Assembly: GCA_030431455.1 (NCBI GenBank)
Contig: JAUIJE010000002.1
Span: forward strand, 567,294-631,293
Direction of reading: 5' to 3'
DNA length: 64,000 nucleotides
Origin: a bacterium
Lineage (GTDB): Bacteria > Myxococcota > UBA727 > JAUIJE01
Below the pieces are notes generated by a model. The model saw only the letters and a program-made list of their open reading frames with translations. It had not been told where the DNA came from and ran no database searches. This document shows positions 25,813-34,342 of this stretch, in pieces. How positions within the stretch are numbered: position 1 is the first letter of the stretch; each line of letters starts with the position of its first letter. The position numbers and the translations under genes were made by a program.

Positions 25813-26397
25813 TCAGCGCACAAACAAGCCCGCGAGCAGGCCCTGGACGACAAACGCGGGGGCCACCACCGCGGCCGCGCCCCAGAAGCTGATGCGCTGG
25901 GCCCGGGCCACCGCCGCGCTCGACAAGAACACCACCCACAACGCGGTGACCGGCCCCGACACCCGCAGCAGGTGCGGCAACTCCGCGAACCCCCCGAGGC
26001 GGTACATGACCACGTCGGGGATCAGGAACACCACCACCAGCGGTACCGCATACGCATACCCGACCCCGCCCAGGGTCTTGGTGAAGGTGCCATCGCCCCC
26101 AAACCAGGACGCGCCGGTGTGACAAAGACCGGCGAACAACGCCACCGACACGAGCAACAGGGGGGTCACAAACCCCGCTTGCCACCAATAGTACTGGGCG
26201 GGGGGCAGCGGGTTGCCCACGAAGCTCGGCTCCCGCCCATCGAGGGCGAGCCACACACAAAACGTGGCCCACACCACCCCGGCGAACAGCACCGGCCACA
26301 CCCCGGCGAGGGGCTCGTCGCGTTCGACCACGTCGTCGAACACATCGAGGGGGCGCACGATGGTGAAGAAGAACCGGCGGGCGAAATCGCCGAGCAT
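25813..26397 (-). CDS. YIP1-family membrane protein
   Basis: 194 aa with about five hydrophobic helices (VWPVLFAGVVWATFCVWLAL, FVTPLLLVSVALFAGLCH, YAYAVPLVVVFLIPDVVMY, VTALWVVFLSSAAVARAQ, FWGAAAVVAPAFVVQGLLAG). The pattern of an N-terminal helix before DVFDDVVERDEP and the GG.GTF.KTL.....Y motif fits the YIP1/DUF1282 family. Function in bacteria is unknown. The ATG overlaps the E1 gene stop in TGATG, so translation is coupled to the dehydrogenase. Confidence 0.78.
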   Translation of the reverse strand: MLGDFARRFFFTIVRPLDVFDDVVERDEPLAGVWPVLFAGVVWATFCVWLALDGREPSFVGNPLPPAQYYWWQAGFVTPLLLVSVALFAGLCHTGASWFGGDGTFTKTLGGVGYAYAVPLVVVFLIPDVVMYRLGGFAELPHLLRVSGPVTALWVVFLSSAAVARAQRISFWGAAAVVAPAFVVQGLLAGLFVR

Positions 26398-28865
26398 CAC
26401 CAGGCCAGCATCGCGCGGGCCACCGCCAGCGCGTGGGACTCGCTCACCAAAAACGCGTCCTCGAGGCTGGGCGCGTAGGGCACGGGGGTGTCGAGGGCGC
26501 CGAGCACGCGGCAGGGCCCGTCGAGGTGTTCGAACAGGCTTTCGTGAATCTTGGACGAGAGCGACTCCAGGATGCTCCCGGTCTTGCTGTCTTCGCCCAT
26601 GAGGAGCACGCGCCCGGTGCGCTTGACCGTGGCCGCGATGCGGTCCTCGTCGAGGGGGCAGAGGGAGCGCAGATCGAGCACGTCGCAGGCGATGCCGTCT
26701 TCCTTTTGCAGGGTGTCGGCCACCGCGCAGGCGGTGTGCACGTAGGCGCCGTAGGAAATGATGGAGAGGTCCTCGCCGAGCCGGCGGAAGGCGGCCCGGC
26801 CGAGGGGGATGTGCGCGGGCTCCTCGTCGAGGACCTGTTTGATTTGGGGGCGGCGGTAAAGCCCGATGTGTTCGTAATAGAGCACCGGGTCCGGGTCCTG
26901 GTGGGCCGCGATCATCAACGCCCGCGCGTCGTGGGGCGTGGCCGGACACACGATCTTGAGCCCGAAGCTTCGGTAGAACCACGGCGCGGTGTCCTGCGAA
27001 TGGTACGGCCCCGCGCGGCGCAGGCCGCCCCAGGGCATGCGCAGCACAAACGGCAGGGCGCGGCCGGTGCGGTAGCGGAACTTGGCCGCGTTGTTGACGA
27101 GCTGGTTGAAGCCCGAGGCGACAAAGTCATTGAACTGCATCTCGCCGATGCCGCGGCGGCCCTCGAGGGCGGCGCCGACCAACGCGCCGATGATCGCGCC
27201 CTCGGCGATGGGGGCGTTGAGGATGCGATCGCCGTATTCATCGAGGAGCGGCTTGAGCAACAAGAATGCATTGCCATAGGGCGCGGCCACGTCCTCCCCG
27301 AGCAAGAACGCGTCCGGGTCTTGGCCGAGCACATCGCCCACCCCGCGCGCCACCGCCGCCAAGTAGACGTCGCCGGATTTGTCGAACGCGGGCGCGGGCT
27401 CGATCTCGACGGCGACGTCGTCGGCCCCGGCCCCGAACCCCGGCAGGGCCTCGTCGGTGTGGGCCAGCGCGGGCCCATCGGTGAACACGCCTTGTCCCGC
27501 CTCTTCGCCGGGGGGCCAGGGCCGGGCTTTGATGCCCTCCATGGCTTCATCGCAGCGGTCTTGCGCTTCCTCTTGCAGCTCTTGCACGTCGAGGGGGGTG
27601 ATCAAACCCTCGGCGATGAGTTTTTGGGCATAGCTGGCCAGGGGGTCGCGGGCGCGCCAGGCCGCGTAGCGTTCGAGGTTGACGTAGCCGCGCTCGGGCA
27701 CGGGGGGCAGCGCAAAGGAAAGCGGCGGGTCCTCGCCGAGGTAGAGCATGTCGTCGTGGTGGGCGTGGCCGCACATGCGCATGCACACGGTCTCGATCAA
27801 GGTCGGGCCGTGGCCGTCGCGGGCGCGGTCCGCGGCCCAGGCGAACGCCACCGCGATGGCCTCGGGGTCGGTCCCGTCGACGGTGAGACCGGGCACGCCG
27901 TACCCGCGCGCCTTGTCCGCGAACACCCGGGCCCGGGTCTGTTGCTCGACGGGGGTGGAGAGCGCGGTCTGGTTGTTTTGCACGCAGTAGATGACCGGGA
28001 GCTTCTTGGCCGCGGCCAGGGTGATGGCTTCGTGCCATTCGCCCAGCGACGAGCCGCCGTCGCCGATGAAGCTCACGCCCACCCGGCGCTCGCCCTTGAG
28101 GGCCATGCCCAGGCCCATGCCGGTGACGGTGCAGGTGGCGATGGACAGCGGGGCGGCGGCCATGAGCACCCCGCGGTCGAGGTCGCCGTGGTGGAGGTCT
28201 TTGCCGCCGAGCGGGGGGCCGGCTTTGCCCGCCTGGGCGGCCAGCGCCAGGGCGGGGTCGTCGGTGAACGCGAGCAGCGCGCCGAGGTCGCGGATGAGGG
28301 GCGCGACCACGTCGCCGGTCCAGCCTTGTGTGGTCCGGTACCGGGGACCGCGCAGCAGCCGGAGCGCGCAGGCGAAGATCGCCTCTTGGCCGAGGCTGCG
28401 GAAGCCTTTGCCCTGAAAGCCGAGCGCGCCGTATTTGAGCTCCCCCGAGAGGAACATCTGCTTCATGCGGTTGTCGCAGGCCCGGGTGAGAATGATGCCG
28501 GAGAGCATCCAGAGCTTCTCGTCTTCGGTGAGCGAGGCGTGCAGGGCTTCGCGGGCAAAAAAGCCCGTGAGCGATTCCTCCAGGTGCGCGATTTCGGCCT
28601 CGAACCGGGCCGCGGCGGGCACAAACGGCGTGGTCTCGGCGGCGGGGAACGCCCCGGGGGTGAGCTTTTTCGCCAGGGCGCCCAGGACCGCGGCGGCGCG
28701 GGCGGGGGCCTTGCCATTTCGGGCGGTGGCGGCCTCGGCTTCGTCGTAGGCGGCGGGGGCGGCGATGGCGGCGAACGGGTGTTGCTCGACGACGAAGGCC
28801 AAAAAGCGGTCGCGGGCGGAGGGGGCTTTTTCGGCGGCGGGGGCGGCGATCCCGGGGTGCATCAT
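26397..28865 (-). CDS. fused E1 alpha-beta subunit of a 2-oxoacid dehydrogenase
   Basis: 822 aa. N-terminal ~85 residues are Ala/Pro-rich and unassigned. The E1-alpha half has RYRTTQGWTGD, the thiamine diphosphate motif GDGGSSLGEWHEA...VQNN (268-298), and GHAHHDD. A linker near 480 joins the E1-beta half: VYLAAVARGVGDVLGQDPDA, LGEDVA, NAPIAEGAIIGALVGAALEG, PWGGLRRAGPYHSQD and VLLMGEDSKTGSILESLSSK. It decarboxylates a 2-oxoacid, most like branched-chain 2-oxoisovalerate dehydrogenases, which also occur as fusions. No E2 or E3 gene lies nearby. Start is the first of two adjacent ATGs. Confidence 0.9.
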   Translation of the reverse strand: MMHPGIAAPAAEKAPSARDRFLAFVVEQHPFAAIAAPAAYDEAEAATARNGKAPARAAAVLGALAKKLTPGAFPAAETTPFVPAAARFEAEIAHLEESLTGFFAREALHASLTEDEKLWMLSGIILTRACDNRMKQMFLSGELKYGALGFQGKGFRSLGQEAIFACALRLLRGPRYRTTQGWTGDVVAPLIRDLGALLAFTDDPALALAAQAGKAGPPLGGKDLHHGDLDRGVLMAAAPLSIATCTVTGMGLGMALKGERRVGVSFIGDGGSSLGEWHEAITLAAAKKLPVIYCVQNNQTALSTPVEQQTRARVFADKARGYGVPGLTVDGTDPEAIAVAFAWAADRARDGHGPTLIETVCMRMCGHAHHDDMLYLGEDPPLSFALPPVPERGYVNLERYAAWRARDPLASYAQKLIAEGLITPLDVQELQEEAQDRCDEAMEGIKARPWPPGEEAGQGVFTDGPALAHTDEALPGFGAGADDVAVEIEPAPAFDKSGDVYLAAVARGVGDVLGQDPDAFLLGEDVAAPYGNAFLLLKPLLDEYGDRILNAPIAEGAIIGALVGAALEGRRGIGEMQFNDFVASGFNQLVNNAAKFRYRTGRALPFVLRMPWGGLRRAGPYHSQDTAPWFYRSFGLKIVCPATPHDARALMIAAHQDPDPVLYYEHIGLYRRPQIKQVLDEEPAHIPLGRAAFRRLGEDLSIISYGAYVHTACAVADTLQKEDGIACDVLDLRSLCPLDEDRIAATVKRTGRVLLMGEDSKTGSILESLSSKIHESLFEHLDGPCRVLGALDTPVPYAPSLEDAFLVSESHALAVARAMLAW

Positions 28866-28989
28866 GGGGCGAGCCTTAGGCGCGTTCTGCCGGGCAAAAA
28901 AGGGGGCTTCGAAGTTTGAGGTCGGTCGGGGGTTTTGTATTCTCGTCCGAAGGTTTGGCCGCGGCGCGGCGATCACGAGGCGAGGTCCG

Positions 28990-29802
28990 ATGCGGATTTA
29001 TTCATGGGGCGCCACCGATGTGGGCATGAAGCGTGACCACAATGAAGACAGCTACTTGCTGGCGCCGGATTTGAATCTGTTCGTGGTGGCGGACGGCATG
29101 GGCGGCCACGCCGGGGGCGAAATGGCCTCGGGCATCGCGGTGCGCACGGTGGAGCAGGTGGTCCGCGAAAACGCGGAGGTTCTCGGTCCGGACAAGTCCC
29201 ACGAGGGCGGCATCGAGCAGTCCCCGATGGCGATCCTGCTGTCCAACTCGGTGCGCGCGGCCTGCAACGCGGTCTTCTCCAAGTCCCAGGAGCTGGCCGA
29301 GCTCCAGGGCATGGGCACCACCACCACCACCATGATGTTCCACAACCACCTCGGCTACGTGGCCCACGTCGGGGACAGCCGCGCGTACTTGGTGCGCGAA
29401 GGCCGGGTGATGCAGCTGTCCGAGGACCACTCCCTGGTCAACGAGCAGCTCAAGGCCGGCATCATCACCGAGGCCCAGGCCCGGCAGAGCCGCTTCAAGA
29501 ACATCATCACCCGCTCGGTGGGTTTTCAGACCGACGTCGAGGTGGACATGATCGTGGTCGAGACCCGGCCCCACGATGTGTACATGATGTGCTCGGACGG
29601 CCTCACCGGCCTGGTCACCGACCCCGAGATCAATGACATTGTGAACGACAACTTCCTCCACCGGGTGCCCGAGATCCTCATCGACCTCGCCAACTCCCGC
29701 GGGGGGGACGACAACATCACGGTGGTGTGCTGCTACATCGCCGACGACAACGGCGTGGCCTGGACCGAAGGCGAGTCCGCCCCCGCCGCCGCCGCGACCT
29801 GA
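28990..29802 (+). CDS. PP2C-type Ser/Thr protein phosphatase 1
   Basis: 270 aa. Complete PP2C motif set: KRDHNEDSYLL (metal-binding Asp), VVADGMGGHAGGE, GMGTTTTTMMF, GYVAHVGDSRAYLVR, MMCSDGLTGLV and GGDDNITVVCCY. A soluble manganese or magnesium-dependent phosphatase that reverses Ser/Thr kinase signalling. Start ATG 28990 lies 5 bases after GAGG. Followed 9 bases later by a close paralog, so probably an operon. Confidence 0.93.
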   Translation: MRIYSWGATDVGMKRDHNEDSYLLAPDLNLFVVADGMGGHAGGEMASGIAVRTVEQVVRENAEVLGPDKSHEGGIEQSPMAILLSNSVRAACNAVFSKSQELAELQGMGTTTTTMMFHNHLGYVAHVGDSRAYLVREGRVMQLSEDHSLVNEQLKAGIITEAQARQSRFKNIITRSVGFQTDVEVDMIVVETRPHDVYMMCSDGLTGLVTDPEINDIVNDNFLHRVPEILIDLANSRGGDDNITVVCCYIADDNGVAWTEGESAPAAAAT

Positions 29803-29811
29803 AAGGCGACC

Positions 29812-30654
29812 ATGCGCATCATCTCTTGGGGCAGTTCTGACGTCGGCATGAAGCGGGACCACAACGAGGACTCGTTCATGTTGGTCCCCGAGCTCAACGT
29901 GTTCGTCGTCGCCGACGGCATGGGGGGCCACGCCGGGGGCGAGATGGCCTCGGGCATGAGCGTGCGCACCATCGAAAAGGTCATGCGCGACAACGCCGAC
30001 ATCATCGATCCCAAGGTCGCCCACGAGGGCAGCATCGAGCAGTCCCCAGTGGCTCTGCTCCTCGCCAACAGCATCCGCGCCGCGTGCAACGCCGTGTACC
30101 AGAAGAGCCGCCAAGTGCCGCAACTCGAGGGCATGGGCACCACCACGGTGGCGATGTGTTTTCACCAAGGCTACGGCTTTGTCGCCCACGTCGGCGACAG
30201 CCGCTGCTACCTGGTGCGCGACGGCAACGTGCTCCAGCTGTCCGAGGACCACTCGCTGGTCAACGAGCAACTCAAGGCCGGGCTCATCACCCCCGCCCAG
30301 GCCAAGGCCAGCCGCTTCAAGAACATCATCACCCGCTCGGTGGGGTTCGACACCGACGTCGAGGTCGACCGCATCGCGGTGGAGACCAAGCCCCACGACG
30401 TGTTCATGATGTGTTCGGACGGTCTCACCGGCCTGGTCACCGACGACGAAATCCGCGACGTGGTCACGGAGAACTTCCTGCACCGGGTCCCGTCCATCCT
30501 CATCGAGATGGCCAACCAACGCGGCGGTGACGACAACATCACCGTGATCGTGATGTACGTGGCCGACGACGAGGACGCCGCCTGGGATGACGCGTCGTCC
30601 GACGTGGAGCACGAGCCCGGGGGGGCCGGCTTCAACGCGGGGATGCTCAACTGA
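29812..30654 (+). CDS. PP2C-type Ser/Thr protein phosphatase 2
   Basis: 280 aa. Same motif set as the preceding gene (KRDHNEDSFML, VADGMGGHAGGE, FVAHVGDSRCYLVR, MMCSDGLTGLV, GGDDNITVIVMY) and about 70% identity by eye over the catalytic domain, so a recent tandem duplication. The acidic C-terminal tail (DEDAAWDDASSDVEHE) differs and may set partner choice. Its stop overlaps a possible CTG start of the next gene. Confidence 0.93.
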   Translation: MRIISWGSSDVGMKRDHNEDSFMLVPELNVFVVADGMGGHAGGEMASGMSVRTIEKVMRDNADIIDPKVAHEGSIEQSPVALLLANSIRAACNAVYQKSRQVPQLEGMGTTTVAMCFHQGYGFVAHVGDSRCYLVRDGNVLQLSEDHSLVNEQLKAGLITPAQAKASRFKNIITRSVGFDTDVEVDRIAVETKPHDVFMMCSDGLTGLVTDDEIRDVVTENFLHRVPSILIEMANQRGGDDNITVIVMYVADDEDAAWDDASSDVEHEPGGAGFNAGMLN

Positions 30655-30695
30655 CGACGGGGACCGACCGCCCCGCGGGGGGCATCCGCCCCTTC

Positions 30696-31769
30696 TTGCT
30701 CGAGCGCTATTTCGCCCAATACGAGTTCGCCCTCGAGCACATGCTCTCGGCCTCGGATTGCGAATCCTGTTCGGTGGGCGCGCTCTACGCCCTGGCCGGT
30801 CGTGACCCCCGCGAACTGCTCGAGGTCAAGCTCAGCTACACCCCGCCCCAGGGCACAGAGACATTGCGCGACGCCATCGCCGCCCGCACCCCGGGCCTCG
30901 GTCCCGACGAGGTGGTGGTGGCCGCGCCCCAGGAGCTCATCGACCTGACCTTGGGCGCGCTGTGCACCGCCGGGACCGGTCCGGTGGTGGTGCTCACCCC
31001 CTGCTACCAGTCGTTGACCGACACCCCGGCCCAGCGCGGGGTGGCGGTGCGGCCTTGGCCCCTGCGCGAGACCGAACACGGGTGGGCCCTCGACGAGGAC
31101 GCGCTGCCGTCGCTGCTCGACGGGGCCCAAGGCCTGGTGGTGAACTTCCCGCACAACCCCACCGGGTTTTTGCCCACCCCCGAGGTGTGGACGCGCCTTC
31201 TCGAACTGTGCCAAGCGGCCGGGGTGTGGCTGTTCTCCGACGAGATGTACCGCGGGCTCGAGCCCGACGCGCGCCGGCTCGACGTGGCCGCGACCCGGTA
31301 TCACCGGGCGGTGTCCTTGACCGGGCTGTCCAAGGCCGCGGGGCTGCCGGGGTTGCGCATCGGGTGGATCGCGACCCGCGACACCGCGGTCCGCGACGAG
31401 GTGTTGTTGCGCAAGGACTACAGCACCATTTGTGCGCCCGCGCCGAGCGAGGCCCTCGCCGCGGTGGCGATGTCGGTGCTCGACCAGCTGTGGGCCGGTC
31501 ACCGGGCGCGCATCGAGCACAACCAGGCCCGGCTGCGGGAGGTGGTGGCCGCGCACCCCGGCCGGCTGACCTGGCGCGCGCGGGATGCAGGGCCATTGGT
31601 GTTTGTGCGCACCGCGGGCTCGGCCGAGCAGCTGTGCGCGGCCATTCGCCACCAGGGCGCGCTGCTGTTGCCGTCGTCGGTGTTCGATTGGGGGGACGGC
31701 CACGTGCGCTTTGGCCTGGGCCGCGAAGGATTTGCCGCCGGCTTGGCGGCGATGTCGCGCGCGCTGTAG
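30696..31769 (+). CDS. class I/II aminotransferase
   Basis: 357 aa from TTG 30696. PLP enzyme: NFPHNPTGF, SDEMYRGL (Asp and Tyr contacts), the Schiff-base lysine in LTGLSKAAGLPGLRIGW, and an Arg in VRFGLGREG. Family members begin with a [I/M].PF.LE.YFA.YEF motif, and here IRPF precedes the TTG in frame, which argues for a start upstream at CTG 30651, overlapping the phosphatase stop. No ATG, GTG or TTG lies between. Substrate unknown. Confidence 0.86.
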   Translation: MLERYFAQYEFALEHMLSASDCESCSVGALYALAGRDPRELLEVKLSYTPPQGTETLRDAIAARTPGLGPDEVVVAAPQELIDLTLGALCTAGTGPVVVLTPCYQSLTDTPAQRGVAVRPWPLRETEHGWALDEDALPSLLDGAQGLVVNFPHNPTGFLPTPEVWTRLLELCQAAGVWLFSDEMYRGLEPDARRLDVAATRYHRAVSLTGLSKAAGLPGLRIGWIATRDTAVRDEVLLRKDYSTICAPAPSEALAAVAMSVLDQLWAGHRARIEHNQARLREVVAAHPGRLTWRARDAGPLVFVRTAGSAEQLCAAIRHQGALLLPSSVFDWGDGHVRFGLGREGFAAGLAAMSRAL

Positions 31770-31785
31770 GCGCGGTGGACACCGT

Positions 31786-31807
31786 CGCCGCTCCTCGCGG
31801 AGCGGCG
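31786..31807. terminator. hairpin between convergent genes
   Basis: CGCCGCTCC pairs with GGAGCGGCG around a TCGC loop (9-bp stem), in the 49-base gap between the aminotransferase and small lipoprotein stops. No T run. Confidence 0.5.
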
Positions 31808-31818
31808 TCCGGTGGTGG

Positions 31819-32133
31819 CTACTCTTCTTCGCCCTCGTCGCCGCCGGGCATCTCGTCGTTGGCTTCGACCTCAACGTCCTCGCCGTCGGCTTTGACCTTG
31901 ATCGCGCCGTCTTCGCCGGTGACCTCGAGCTTGCCGTCCCCGCTGACGGTGACCTTGCCGTCTTTGCCTTCGATCTCGATCTTCTTGGCGTCGCCGTCGA
32001 TCTTGACCTTGGCCACGTCCATCTCTTTGCCATCGACCTCGACTTTGACCTCGGGCTTTTCACACGCCCCGAGGCTGCCCACGATCAACGCCGCGGCCAA
32101 TCCACACCCGATCCCCTTTGCCGAAAAACGCAT
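31819..32133 (-). CDS. small acidic lipoprotein
   Basis: 104 aa. Signal peptide with lipobox GSLGAC, then a short beta-like repeat of alternating Lys/Glu/Asp and Val/Ile (VKVEVDGKEMDVAKVKIDGD, KIEIEGKDGKVTVSGDGKLE) and an acidic tail. The alternation suggests a small beta-sandwich or solenoid. AAAGGAGG precedes the ATG. Family not recognised. Confidence 0.75.
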   Translation of the reverse strand: MRFSAKGIGCGLAAALIVGSLGACEKPEVKVEVDGKEMDVAKVKIDGDAKKIEIEGKDGKVTVSGDGKLEVTGEDGAIKVKADGEDVEVEANDEMPGGDEGEEE

Positions 32134-32172
32134 CCCGGCCTCCTTTCGAGAGGCCCCGGAGATATCACAGCC

Positions 32173-34140
32173 TCAATCGTTCGGGGCGAGGGCGGGTTGG
32201 CTCAACACCGCGCCCTGGTGGCCCAGGGCGTAGAGCGTCCCGTCGGGGCCAAACCACAACGCCCCCACGAACGCGTCCCGGCCGGTGTCGAGGCTCTCGA
32301 AACTCTGGCCCCCGTCCAGGCTGAGCAGCACCGAGCCGTGCATGCCCGCGGCCGCCACCGCCCCGTCGGCCCCCACCGCCACGGTGAAGAGGTCGCCGGC
32401 TTCTTCGGGGGTGGGCACCTCGTCCCAGGTCTGGCCGTCGTCGTCGCTGCGCAACACTTTGCCCTTGTCGCCCACCGCGATGAACGTGCCGAACTCGTCG
32501 ACCGCGACCTGGTTGATCCAACCTTGGGCGACGGCAAAACTCCCCACCTCGTCGAACACCTGGCCCCCGTCGGTGCTGCGACCCAATGTATAGGAGCCCA
32601 CCGCCACCCAGGTGTCGGTCAAGGGGCTCTTCACAATGTCCATCACTTGCGCGGGATAGCCGCTGAACGTGATCTGGCTCGACGACCACGTCAGGCCGCC
32701 GTTGGTGCTGCGGGTGGCGACCCAGTAGCCGCCGCCCACCAGGGTGGTCTCGTCGCAGCCGAGCCCGTTGAGGTAGGCGACCCCGAACGCGGGCTGGGTG
32801 GTGAGCTCGGGGATGGCCGCGCCCTGGGCCCAGGTGGCGCCGCCGTCGGAGCTGACCGCGACGAACCCTTCGCCCACCGCGAAACCGGTGCCGTCGGCGA
32901 GGAAACACACATCGGACAGCACCGGGGCGCCGGGGGGGGCGAGGTTCTGGCCGTCCCAGGAAAAGCGCGCGACCTCGGTGAGGGCGGCGGGGGTCGGGCC
33001 CTTGTAGATGCCGCCCTCGGCGGTGGTGACGACGACGTCGCCGCCGGGGGCCGGGGCGACGGCCAAGACGCTGTCGCCCCCCTCGAGGGTGGGTTGTTCG
33101 GTCCAGTCCCCGGGGGTCACCGCCACCGCGGGCCGCTGGTTGCGGGCGAAGAAGTCCCAGAGCTCCGCGAAGTGCCAATCGTACTGCTCGTGGCCGGCGC
33201 CGCTTTCCCGGAGCACGATTTCGTCCACCGGGTAGCCGATGGCGTCGAGGTGATCGAGCAGGGTGCGCCGCGAACCGTTGAGGTAATCCCGGTAGCCGGT
33301 GGCGGCGTAGATTCGCAATGTCTCTGGATCTTGGGCGATGTCGGGCAGCGACGTCCACAGGCCCCCGGCGATGGGGGCGAGGCCGCGGAAGGGCGAGGTG
33401 GGTTCGCCCAAGAACTGTGACGTCATGTTGGACCCGGACGAAAACCCGGAGGCATAGATGCGCTCGGGATCGATGGCGTATTGGGTCTTGAGGTGGTCGA
33501 CGAGGGCGAGGGCGTAGGTGACGTTGCGCTCCAGGTCGCCGGGGTTTTGGTCCCACCGGTACACGGTCTGCCCCCCCTCCAGCGATGACCGGGAGCGCGG
33601 CCGGACGAGGATGGCCCCTTCGGCCTCGGCCTGGGCGATGGTGCCGTCGAGGTTGTAGGCCATCTCGGGGCTGTCCGACGCGGTGCCGTGAAAGTGCACC
33701 CACAGCGGCGCGGCCTGCTCGCAGGTCACGGCCGGGGGCACGTGCAAAAAGTACGTCCGGGTCTCGCCCTCGACGGTGACGGTGAGGCCCGCCTGGGTGC
33801 CCACCGGGCTGTCGCAGGGGACGCAGGCGTCGATCACGCAGCGCGCGCCGGCCGCGCAGGTCTCGTCCTCGGTCCAGTCGAAGCAGCCCGGGCTGACCTC
33901 CTGGCAGACCAAGACCGCGCCGTCGTCGTCGTCACATTGGCGGCGGCCGGGGTCGCAGGTGGTGTCGCAGGCCGGTCCCGCGTCCTCGTCGAGGCCCGCG
34001 TCGTCGCCCGGGTCCCCGGCGTCGGGGGCCGACATCCCCGCGTCCCCGGGGTGGGTGCCGGCGTCGAGCCCGGCCGGCCCTCCTGGGCATCCCGCGAGGA
34101 GGAGCAATGCCCCTGCGCCCCATCCGATTCGCCGTGTCAT
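32173..34140 (-). CDS. lipoprotein: esterase/depolymerase domain fused to BNR/YCF48-like propeller
   Basis: 655 aa; ATG behind AAGGAGA. Lipobox LLLAGC. An Asp/Ala/Gly and Cys-rich part (about 20-100, CDTTCDPGRRQCDDDDGAVL) is followed by an alpha/beta hydrolase (about 105-340): GFSSGSNMT carries the serine nucleophile and SGAGHEQYDW the histidine, as in PHB depolymerase/feruloyl esterase (LpqC-type) proteins. The C-terminal half (about 350-655) is a BNR/YCF48-like propeller with repeats such as VSSDGGATWAQG, RSTNGGLTWSS, RSDDDGQTWDE and SLDGGQSFES. Surface-anchored hydrolase; the substrate may be an ester polymer bound by the propeller. Confidence 0.82.
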   Translation of the reverse strand: MTRRIGWGAGALLLLAGCPGGPAGLDAGTHPGDAGMSAPDAGDPGDDAGLDEDAGPACDTTCDPGRRQCDDDDGAVLVCQEVSPGCFDWTEDETCAAGARCVIDACVPCDSPVGTQAGLTVTVEGETRTYFLHVPPAVTCEQAAPLWVHFHGTASDSPEMAYNLDGTIAQAEAEGAILVRPRSRSSLEGGQTVYRWDQNPGDLERNVTYALALVDHLKTQYAIDPERIYASGFSSGSNMTSQFLGEPTSPFRGLAPIAGGLWTSLPDIAQDPETLRIYAATGYRDYLNGSRRTLLDHLDAIGYPVDEIVLRESGAGHEQYDWHFAELWDFFARNQRPAVAVTPGDWTEQPTLEGGDSVLAVAPAPGGDVVVTTAEGGIYKGPTPAALTEVARFSWDGQNLAPPGAPVLSDVCFLADGTGFAVGEGFVAVSSDGGATWAQGAAIPELTTQPAFGVAYLNGLGCDETTLVGGGYWVATRSTNGGLTWSSSQITFSGYPAQVMDIVKSPLTDTWVAVGSYTLGRSTDGGQVFDEVGSFAVAQGWINQVAVDEFGTFIAVGDKGKVLRSDDDGQTWDEVPTPEEAGDLFTVAVGADGAVAAAGMHGSVLLSLDGGQSFESLDTGRDAFVGALWFGPDGTLYALGHQGAVLSQPALAPND

Positions 34141-34342
34141 GTCGCTCTCCTTGCCTCGTCGGCGAGATGTCCTGGGCGCCTGATGCCCACGAAGCAAAGC
34201 CCGGGCCAGCACCACCGGCTCTGGCCCCCGCGGGCAGAATGCTGGAACCACCGGGTCCGCCCGTCAAGATGTGGAGGGTTTGGCGCAAAAGCGCCACCCC
34301 GAACACCTTTTAAAACCGTGGGTGTTTGTCTAACGCACACCC

